64,000 bases of DNA, taken from NCBI GenBank assembly GCA_035633215.1, contig DASQFI010000059.1, positions 124,001 to 188,000 on the forward strand. Reading direction: 5' to 3'. The notes under the pieces are model-generated. The model worked only from the letters and a program-made list of their open reading frames with translations, was not told the origin of the DNA and made no database searches. Below, one piece after another: positions 9,591 through 16,779 of the stretch (position 1 is the first letter of the stretch; each line of letters begins with the position of its first letter). A program made the position numbers and the translations under genes. This DNA is from DASQFI01 sp035633215. GTDB lineage: Bacteria; Acidobacteriota; Vicinamibacteria; Vicinamibacterales; SCN-69-37.

Positions 9591-9615
9591 CCCCAACGCG
9601 GCAGCCGCGTTGGGG
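9591..9615 (+). other. Perfect GC hairpin between the two kinase genes
   Basis: CCCCAACGCGG and its exact complement are separated by CAG, giving an 11-bp stem with a 3-nt loop in the 124-bp gap between the kinase genes. There is no T tract, so an mRNA-stability or attenuation role is more likely than intrinsic termination. Confidence 0.55.
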
Positions 9616-9683
9616 TGGCCGCAGCGAGTCTGCGAGCGCCGGAGCGCGAGCGAGCGGGGGTCGGGCCCCGCGAGCATTAAGAG

Positions 9684-11306
9684 ATGACCGAAGACGCCAA
9701 CATCCTCGTTGTCGACGATCAGCCGGCGAAGCTGCTCAGCTACTCGGCCATCCTGAATGGCCTGGACGCGAACCTGGTGATGGCCGGGTCGGCGCGCGAG
9801 GCGCTCGAACAGCTCCTCAAGTCGGAATTCGCGGTGGTGCTCGTCGACGTGTGCATGCCGGAGCTGGACGGTTTCGAGCTGGCGGCGATGATCCGCGAGC
9901 ATCCCCGATTCCGCCGGACGGCGATCATTTTCGTCTCGGGCGTGCATCTGACCGACCTCGATCGCTTGAAAGGCTACGAATACGGCGCCGTGGATTACGT
10001 GCCGGTGCCGGTGGTGCCGGAAATCCTGCGCGCGAAGGTCAACATCTTCCTGGACCTCTACCGGAAGACGCGGCAGCTCGAACGGCTCAACCGGGACCTG
10101 GAGTTGCGGGTGGCGGAGCGGACGGCCGAGCTGGTGGACGCCGCCCGGCGCAAGGACGAGTTCCTCGCGATGCTCGCGCACGAGCTTCGGAATCCCCTCG
10201 CCGCCATCCGGCTCGCGGCGCAGCTCGTCGTGTTTCCCGACTTGCCGCCGCCGCAACTGGCGAAATCGGCGGCCGTCATTCACCGGCAGGTCGAGCACCT
10301 CGTCCGCCTCATCGACGACCTGGTCGACGTCTCGCGTATCACGCGCGGACTCATCAGTCTGCGCCGCGAGCCCACGGAGATCTCGGCGGTCGTCGCGCAG
10401 GCGATCGAGTCGAGCCGTCCGCTGATCGACACCAAACACCACGCGCTCACCGTGACGGTGCCGGACGACACGTTGAAGGTGAATGGCGACGCGGCCCGGC
10501 TGGCGCAGATCCTGGCGAACATCCTGAACAACGCGGCGAAGTTCACGGATCCCGGTGGGCGGGTCGACCTGAGCGTCACCCGCCACGGTCCCGAGGTCGT
10601 GATTCGCGTGACCGACACGGGCATCGGCATCTCGCCGGAGATGCTGCCGAATGTCTTCGACCTGTTCACGCAGATTGATCGGCCGCTCGATCGCGCGTCA
10701 ACCGGCCTGGGCATTGGATTGGCGCTGGTACACCGGCTCGTCGAGATGCACGGCGGCCGCGTCAGCGCCCACAGCGCCGGTTCCGGCGCCGGCGCCGAGC
10801 TGGTGGTGTACCTGCCTCTCTACGAAACGAGCCCCGCGGCAGTCGCGCCCGCGCCGCGCCCCGATCGCGCGGCGCCGGAGCTGACACCGAGGCGGATTCT
10901 GGTGGTCGACGACAACCTCGACGCCGCCGAGACGCTGGCCGTCATGCTCAAGCTGCAAGGTCACCAGGTGGAGATCGCGCACGACGGACTCGAGGCGTTG
11001 CGGCTGGCGCCCGGATTCGCCCCGCACGTCATCCTGCTCGATCTCGGCATGCCGAATCTGAATGGGTACGAGACGGCCAATCGCATCCGCGGCCAGGCGT
11101 GGGGCCGGGACATCGCGCTCGTTGCGCTGACCGGGTGGGGACAGCCCAGGGATCGGAAGCGCACCGTCGAAGCGGGCTTCGACGCGCATCTCGTCAAGCC
11201 CGTGGACCAGACCACCCTGCTGAAGACGCTGCACGAGGTCGCACCGCAAGACATGCCGCGCCCACCTGCCGCACCGGACGTCCGTCAGGCCCAGCGAGAG
11301 CATTGA
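9684..11306 (+). CDS. Hybrid histidine kinase, REC-HisKA-HATPase-REC
   Basis: 540 aa. A receiver domain at about 6-120 (VDVCMPELDGF holds the phospho-acceptor Asp) precedes a short coiled coil, then HisKA with LAHELRNPLAAIR (His about 165). The HATPase domain has NILNNAAKF, DTGIGISPE and TGLGIGLALV. A second receiver spans about 403-520 (LLDLGMPNLNGYE, LVKPVD). No membrane segment is seen, so the N-terminal receiver makes it a cytosolic relay node rather than a direct sensor. It follows the HAMP-array kinase on the same strand, suggesting one phosphorelay. No DNA-binding response regulator is nearby, so the output is unknown. Confidence 0.93.
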   Translation: MTEDANILVVDDQPAKLLSYSAILNGLDANLVMAGSAREALEQLLKSEFAVVLVDVCMPELDGFELAAMIREHPRFRRTAIIFVSGVHLTDLDRLKGYEYGAVDYVPVPVVPEILRAKVNIFLDLYRKTRQLERLNRDLELRVAERTAELVDAARRKDEFLAMLAHELRNPLAAIRLAAQLVVFPDLPPPQLAKSAAVIHRQVEHLVRLIDDLVDVSRITRGLISLRREPTEISAVVAQAIESSRPLIDTKHHALTVTVPDDTLKVNGDAARLAQILANILNNAAKFTDPGGRVDLSVTRHGPEVVIRVTDTGIGISPEMLPNVFDLFTQIDRPLDRASTGLGIGLALVHRLVEMHGGRVSAHSAGSGAGAELVVYLPLYETSPAAVAPAPRPDRAAPELTPRRILVVDDNLDAAETLAVMLKLQGHQVEIAHDGLEALRLAPGFAPHVILLDLGMPNLNGYETANRIRGQAWGRDIALVALTGWGQPRDRKRTVEAGFDAHLVKPVDQTTLLKTLHEVAPQDMPRPPAAPDVRQAQREH

Positions 11307-11398
11307 TAATCTGGCAATCGGCAATTGGTAAGTGATCTTGCCCACGGCAATTGGCAATTGATCTTGCCCATTACTCAATTACCCATTACCAATTACCA
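11307..11398. repeat. CAATTGGCAATTGATCTTGCCC-type simple repeat abutting a start codon
   Basis: Two direct units containing GGCAATTGG...GATCTTGCCCA are followed by TTACCCATTACCAATTACC in inverted sense. The repeat runs up to the ATG of the following permease gene and leaves no purine-rich ribosome site in front of it. Confidence 0.7.
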
Positions 11399-13843
11399 AT
11401 GATCTTGTACGCGCTTCGAGGACTCGTCAGGAATCCGGGCCTGGCCGCGGCGGCGATTCTGTCGCTCGGTCTCGGCATCGGGGCCAACACGGCCATCTTC
11501 AGCGTCACGAGCGCGCTGCTCCTGCATCAACTGCCGTACGCGGATGCCGATCGCCTCGTGCTGCTTTGGAATCGATCGCCCGGCTTGAACATAGCCGAGG
11601 ACTGGTTTTCGACGGCACAGTACTTCGACATCAAGACCGGCCACCGTGGATTCGAGGAGCTCGCGATTGCGCTCGGCAGCAACGTCAACCTGACCGGCGA
11701 CGGCGAGCCGGCGCGCATTGGCGCCATCCGCGTGTCGTCGAACCTGCTGCCCATGCTCGGCGCGCGTCCCGCGGCCGGGCGGCTGTTCCAGGCCGAGGAG
11801 GACGCTCAAGGGCGGCCCGGCAGCGTCGTCCTGAGCCACGGACTCTGGGCGAGCCGATACGGCGGTGACGCGAGCGTCGTGGGCCGGTCGATCACGCTCA
11901 ACGGACAGGCGTACGAAGTGGTCGGCGTGCTTCCGGAGGGCTTCGGTCTGCCGCGCGAGGTGATGCCGACCCTCGGCGTCGCGCCGGATGGGAACGTCTT
12001 TCTGCCGCTTCCGCTCGCGCCCAACGCGGCGCAGGTCCGGACACGCGAGGACTACAACCTGATTGGCAAGCTCAAGCGCGGCGTCTCGCCGGCGTCGGCG
12101 CAGGGCGAGATGGACGCGATCACCGCGCGCCTCCGCCGCGACTTCCCCGACGTCTATCCGCCCAACGGCGGATTGACGTTCAGTGTCGTGCCGCTGCTCG
12201 ACCAGGTCGTCGGCGACGTCCGCCGGACGCTCGTCCTGCTCTCGGGGGCGGTCGGCTTCGTGCTGCTCATCGCGTGCGCCAATGTCGCGAACCTGCTGCT
12301 CTCGCGCGCGCTCGCGCGCCAGCGTGAAATGGCGGTGCGCACCGCGCTCGGGGCGAGCCGCGGCCGCATCGCACGACAGCTCCTCACCGAGAGTCTGGTG
12401 CTCGCCTTCTGCGGCGGCGTGCTCGGCGTCGCGCTGGCGGCCGCGGGTGTGGAATGGATCCAGCTCCTGCAGCCGCGCAACGTGCCTCGGCTCCAGACGA
12501 TCGCCATCAACACCGAGGTCCTCGGGTTCACGTTCGCCTTGTGCGTCGTGTCCGGCGTGCTGTTCGGACTGGCGCCGCTCGCCGGCGTGTTTCGACTGGA
12601 CCTGCAGCGACAGATTCAGGACGCGAGCCGCGGATCAGCAGCGGCCGGGGCCGTCTGGAGTCGCGGGCACAATCTGCGGCGCCTGCTGGTCGCCTCCGAG
12701 CTCGCGCTGTCCGTCGTGCTGCTGATTGGCGCGGGCCTCCTCATTCGCAGTTTCGCCCGCGTGCAGGACGTCGCGCCGGGCTTCAAGGCCGAACGCGTGC
12801 TCACGGCTGAGCTCGCCGTGACCGGCCCGAAGTACGCCAACGCGCAGGCCGCCGCGCAGCTGTACCGGGACTTGTGGGCCAGGCTCGATCGCCTGCCCGG
12901 CGTCACCGGGTCAGGTGGGGTGAGCACGCTCCCCATGAGCCAGTACTTCGCCTGGGGACCGATCACGCTGGAGGGCCGGACGCCGCCGCCCGGCGAGAGC
13001 TTCATCAACGCGGACCAGCGCGTCGCCACGAGCAGGTATTTTGAGGCGATGGGCATTCCCCTCGTGCGCGGACGGTTCTTCGACGAGCACGACACCGGCC
13101 AGGGAATGCGCGCGGTGATCATCGACGATCACATGGCGCAGCAGCTCTGGCCGAACGAGGATCCGGTCGGCAAGCGGATTCGATACGGCGATCTGAAGTC
13201 CGAATCGCCCTGGGAGACCATCGTCGGCGTGGTCGGGCGCGTGAAGCAGTACGGCCTCGACGCCGACGCGCGCATCGCGTTCTATCGACCGCACACTCAA
13301 TCGGTCGCGCGCACGCTCTACATTGTCGTCCGGAGCGACGGCGACCCGGTCACACTCGCCAACCTCGTGACCAAAGAGATCCGCGCGCTGGATCCGGACC
13401 TCCCGGTGTCGAACGTGCGGACCATGTCGAGCCGGATCGAGGAGTCGCTGGTTCGCCGGCGGTTCTCGATGATTCTGCTCGGCCTGTTCGCGGGTCTGGC
13501 GTTCGTGCTGGCCGCCATCGGCATCTACGGCGTCATGGCGTACCTCGTCAGCCAGGGCGCGAGGGAGATGGGGATCCGAATCGCTCTCGGCGCAACGCCG
13601 GCCGCGATTCTGAAGCTTGTTCTCCGTCAGGGACTGATCATCGCGGTCGTGGGCATCGCCGTCGGCATCTCGGTTGCCGTCGTTCTGACGCGGCTCATGC
13701 AAGGACTGCTGTTCGGGATTCAGCCAGCCGATCCGATCACGTTCGCGGTCACGTCGCTGGTGCTCGGGGTCACCGCGCTCGTGGCGTGCTACTTCCCGGC
13801 CCGCCGGGCGGCGAGGATCGACCCTGTTGAGGCACTGAAGTAG
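11399..13843 (+). CDS. ADOP-type FtsX/MacB ABC permease
   Basis: 814 aa. MacB-like layout duplicated in one chain: TM1 (about 15-40, LGLGIGANTAIFSV), periplasmic core, three TM segments (about 280-400), TM and periplasmic core, then three C-terminal TM segments with GIRIALGA and ending FPARRAARIDPVEALK. It lacks an ATPase, as is usual for acidobacterial duplicated orphan permeases, so it must borrow one or act otherwise. The start at 11399 gives the conserved N-terminus ALRGLVRNPG. The ATG sits directly after a simple repeat with no visible Shine-Dalgarno. It is the first of three clustered ADOP genes. Confidence 0.9.
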   Translation: MILYALRGLVRNPGLAAAAILSLGLGIGANTAIFSVTSALLLHQLPYADADRLVLLWNRSPGLNIAEDWFSTAQYFDIKTGHRGFEELAIALGSNVNLTGDGEPARIGAIRVSSNLLPMLGARPAAGRLFQAEEDAQGRPGSVVLSHGLWASRYGGDASVVGRSITLNGQAYEVVGVLPEGFGLPREVMPTLGVAPDGNVFLPLPLAPNAAQVRTREDYNLIGKLKRGVSPASAQGEMDAITARLRRDFPDVYPPNGGLTFSVVPLLDQVVGDVRRTLVLLSGAVGFVLLIACANVANLLLSRALARQREMAVRTALGASRGRIARQLLTESLVLAFCGGVLGVALAAAGVEWIQLLQPRNVPRLQTIAINTEVLGFTFALCVVSGVLFGLAPLAGVFRLDLQRQIQDASRGSAAAGAVWSRGHNLRRLLVASELALSVVLLIGAGLLIRSFARVQDVAPGFKAERVLTAELAVTGPKYANAQAAAQLYRDLWARLDRLPGVTGSGGVSTLPMSQYFAWGPITLEGRTPPPGESFINADQRVATSRYFEAMGIPLVRGRFFDEHDTGQGMRAVIIDDHMAQQLWPNEDPVGKRIRYGDLKSESPWETIVGVVGRVKQYGLDADARIAFYRPHTQSVARTLYIVVRSDGDPVTLANLVTKEIRALDPDLPVSNVRTMSSRIEESLVRRRFSMILLGLFAGLAFVLAAIGIYGVMAYLVSQGAREMGIRIALGATPAAILKLVLRQGLIIAVVGIAVGISVAVVLTRLMQGLLFGIQPADPITFAVTSLVLGVTALVACYFPARRAARIDPVEALK

Positions 13844-13858
13844 GAGTCAGCTAGTGTC

Positions 13859-13899
13859 CGACTGGACGAGGCCGGCCTGCGGCCCGGCCCGTCCAGTCG
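13859..13899 (+). terminator. Strong stem-loop downstream of the ADOP gene
   Basis: CGACTGGACG followed by AGGCCGG pairs with CCCGGCC then CGTCCAGTCG around CCTGCGG, a 17-bp stem with little interruption, 15 bp after the ADOP stop codon. There is no uridine tract. Likely function is 3'-end protection or Rho-assisted termination. Confidence 0.55.
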
Positions 13900-13902
13900 C
13901 GT

Positions 13903-14044
13903 GTCGGTACGTTGGGTACGGCGGGTCCCTGGAAGGTTCTGACGCTTGTCTTTCTTTTCTTTTGGTTCTCGGAGGCAAGCCTGCGTTAACCAAAAAAAGG
14001 ACAAGAATCAGGTTCCAGGGACCCGCCGTACCCATCGTACCGAC
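13903..14044. repeat. Inverted pair of the dispersed GTCGGTACG repeat forming a ~140-nt hairpin
   Basis: A plus copy at 13903-13950 (GTCGGTACG...GCTTGTC) faces a minus copy at 14000-14044. The spacer also contains CTTTTGGTT and its complement AACCAAAA. The whole segment folds as one long stem-loop. Related single copies lie at 182-207, 19262-19306 and 21349-21393. It could be a non-autonomous palindromic element or a structured RNA. The 66 bp after it show only short GTGACCTG repeats. Confidence 0.7.
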
Positions 14045-14110
14045 CAGGCGAAGCGGTACCTGGGGTCGTGACCTGCGCCGTGACCTGCACTTCGACCTCG
14101 AACCTCGAGG

Positions 14111-16543
14111 TCACTTCATCACCTGAGCCGGATCCACTCTCGTCGCGCGCCACGCCGGAATCAGACTCGCCCCGATCGCGACTACCAGCAGGATCGCGGG
14201 CGCGACGACGAACGTGAGGGGGTCGAGCGGCTCGACGCCGTGGAGCAGCGCGCCCACGAGCCGCGTGCCGGCGGCCGCCAGCGCCAGGCCGAGCGCGACG
14301 CCGCCGACAGCGAGCGCGAGCCCACCTCGGAGAACGAGACCCAGCACGCGACTGGGTCCCGCGCCCATCGCGATGCGCACGCCGATTTCCTGCCGGCGAT
14401 GGCTGACCACGTATGACAGCACGCCGTAGACGCCCACGGCGGCCAGCGCGAGCGCCAGCGACGCGAAGACGCCCAGCAGCCATCCGGTGAGGCGCGGCGT
14501 CGCGATCGACGTGTCCACGACTTCCTGCATGGGCCGGATCGCGGCGATCGGCAACGTGCCGTCGAGCTCGCGTACTTCACGCCGGACCGTCCCGACGAGT
14601 GCCAGGGGATCGCCCGCGGTCTTGACGACGAGCGTCATGTTGCGCGCCGGGTTGCCCGACGACCGGTGGAACTGACCGTGCGCGCGATAGAACTTCGCCT
14701 TGATCTCTGACGTGACGCCGTTGTGCCGCACGTTGCCGACGATACCGACGACCGTGATCCACGGACGCGTGTCATTGCCCATGCGGAAGCGCCGCCCGAT
14801 CGGATCCTGGCCGGACCAGTACTTCTGCGCCATCGCTTCGTTGATGAGCGCCACGTCCTGCGCGCCGTCCGTGTCCTGGTCGGTCAGCCAGCGGCCCGTC
14901 ACGAGACGCTCGCCCAGGGCCTCGGGACCGCCGGCCGTGGCGACCTGCCAGTCCCCCGGCGAGCCGACGCCCGGCGGCGGCATGTAGCCTTCGATCGCGA
15001 GACCCCAATCACCAATCGGCGCGGCGAGCGGAAGCAGCCGCAGCAGGCCGGCGCGCTCGACGCCGGGCAGGCCGCGCACGCGCGCAAGCAATTGCTGATA
15101 GAAGCCGACGACTTTTTCCGGCGTGTCGTATTGCGCCGCCGGTAACGCGAGTCTCATCGTCAGCACGCGATCCGGATTGAAGCCGAGGTCGATGTGCGTC
15201 AGATTCCAGAGGCTGCGAATCATCAGACCCGCGCCGGCGAGCAGCATCACCGCAAGCGCGAGTTCGGCGACGACCAGCGCGCCGCGGAGCCGCTGCCGCT
15301 GCTGCCCCGCCGACGTCTGCGGCGACCCGTCCTTGAAGGCGTCCACGAGACTCACCCTTGCGGCGCGCAGCGCGGGAACAAGCGCGAAGATCACGAGCGT
15401 CGCGACGGCGAGCAGCGTCGCGAAACCGATGACGCGCAGGTCAAGCGTCACGGAAGAGACCCGCGGAAGGGCCGTGGCCTCCGTGGCGACCAGCGCGCGC
15501 AGCGCCGCCCACGCGAAGCCCACGCCGACCAGCCCTGCCGCGCCCGCCAGCACCGCGCCTTCCGTCAGGAGTTGCCTCACGAGCCGCCAGCGCTCGGCAC
15601 CAAGCGCGCACCGGAGGGCCATCTCGCGGACCCGCCCGTCGGCGCGCACGAGGAGCAGGTTCGCGACGTTGGCGCACGCGATGAGCAGCAGGAACCCGAC
15701 GGCGCCGGACACGAGCCCCAGCGCCGGTCGAACCGCGGCGAACGCTTCGTCGGTCGTGCTCACGGCAAATGCGGAGAACTGCATCGCGACCGGATACTGC
15801 CCCTCGTTCGTCAGCGTCTCGGTCAATGACTTCAGCTCGGCATTGGCCTGCTCGACGCTCACGCCATCGCGCAGACGCGCGGCGGCGTGCAGCCCGTGGC
15901 TCCCCCGATTGTCCGGAGTCAGGAGATACGGCAGCCAGATCTGCGTTGGCTCCTCGGCATCCACGACGTAGTCGGTCGGCAGCTGAAAGTCCCTCGGCAT
16001 CACGCCGATGACCTCCCGAGCGACGCCGTTGACCTGAATGGACCGTCCGACGACGGATTCGCCCCCGAACCGCCGCTGCCAGAGACCGTAGCTCAAGATC
16101 GCGACCGTCGGCGTGGCGGTCGCCTCCGCATCCGAGAAGTGTCGGCCCGCCAGCGGCGTCGTGTCGAGCACAGTAAAGAGATTGGGCGTCACGAACGCGG
16201 CGCCGATGCGGATCGGATCGCCGTCGCCGGTCAGGTTGACCTGCGTCACGCTCCAGGCGCCGGCGTCCGAAAACGCACGCACGCGCGTCTTGTAGTCGAT
16301 CGTCTCGGCGTCGGAGACCCACGTCTTGTCGAAGCCGCGCCACTTGCTCCAGATGACGACGGCGCGGTCCGGCTCGCGATACGGAAGGGGCGCCAGCAGG
16401 ACGTGCTGGATCACGCTGAACACGGCCGTGTTGGCGCCGATGCCAAGCGCCAGGGTGAGAATCGCGGCCATGGCGAATCCCGGTCGCCGAATCAGACCAC
16501 GAACGCCGATCTTCAGGTCACGCAGCAGTCCGTCGAACAGCAT
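14111..16543 (-). CDS. ADOP-type FtsX/MacB ABC permease
   Basis: 810 aa from the ATG at 16543, preceded by AGAGGT. The longer frame to 16675 adds 44 residues with no family resemblance and is not used. The N-terminus LKIGVRGLIRRPG is followed by LALGIGANTAVFSV. Two periplasmic core domains alternate with FtsX TM bundles; GVRIAMGA and the final IPAWRATRVDPAQVMK are family hallmarks. It is convergent with the preceding ADOP and divergent from the next one. No ATPase is adjacent. Confidence 0.9.
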   Translation of the reverse strand: MLFDGLLRDLKIGVRGLIRRPGFAMAAILTLALGIGANTAVFSVIQHVLLAPLPYREPDRAVVIWSKWRGFDKTWVSDAETIDYKTRVRAFSDAGAWSVTQVNLTGDGDPIRIGAAFVTPNLFTVLDTTPLAGRHFSDAEATATPTVAILSYGLWQRRFGGESVVGRSIQVNGVAREVIGVMPRDFQLPTDYVVDAEEPTQIWLPYLLTPDNRGSHGLHAAARLRDGVSVEQANAELKSLTETLTNEGQYPVAMQFSAFAVSTTDEAFAAVRPALGLVSGAVGFLLLIACANVANLLLVRADGRVREMALRCALGAERWRLVRQLLTEGAVLAGAAGLVGVGFAWAALRALVATEATALPRVSSVTLDLRVIGFATLLAVATLVIFALVPALRAARVSLVDAFKDGSPQTSAGQQRQRLRGALVVAELALAVMLLAGAGLMIRSLWNLTHIDLGFNPDRVLTMRLALPAAQYDTPEKVVGFYQQLLARVRGLPGVERAGLLRLLPLAAPIGDWGLAIEGYMPPPGVGSPGDWQVATAGGPEALGERLVTGRWLTDQDTDGAQDVALINEAMAQKYWSGQDPIGRRFRMGNDTRPWITVVGIVGNVRHNGVTSEIKAKFYRAHGQFHRSSGNPARNMTLVVKTAGDPLALVGTVRREVRELDGTLPIAAIRPMQEVVDTSIATPRLTGWLLGVFASLALALAAVGVYGVLSYVVSHRRQEIGVRIAMGAGPSRVLGLVLRGGLALAVGGVALGLALAAAGTRLVGALLHGVEPLDPLTFVVAPAILLVVAIGASLIPAWRATRVDPAQVMK

Positions 16544-16750
16544 GTCGATACCTCTGTGCTCGCTGCAGGTGTCGGGCGGGCTTCCGCCGGCCCACATCTC
16601 GTAACTCCCTCTTAGACGGGGACCTGGAAGCTCGAGTTTACCCGTGGCCGGGTGTCGCAGCTTCGAAAGGGACATGTCGCGGAATCGCGACCCGGCGTTG
16701 AGGTGGGACCGATGCCATCATCCCTGGTTCGCTCGTCCCTCTCGACGGGG

Positions 16751-16766
16751 TGGCACGTTTCTAGCA
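16751..16766 (+). promoter_or_regulatory. Possible sigma-54 promoter upstream of the third ADOP gene
   Basis: TGGCACGTTTCTAGCA matches the -24/-12 consensus TGGCACGNNNNTTGCW in all but one base, with GG and GC ten bases apart. The predicted transcript would begin about 4 nt before the GTG start at 16780, giving a nearly leaderless mRNA. The match is good but the very short leader keeps confidence moderate. Confidence 0.45.
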
Positions 16767-16779
16767 CCGCGACGCCAGC

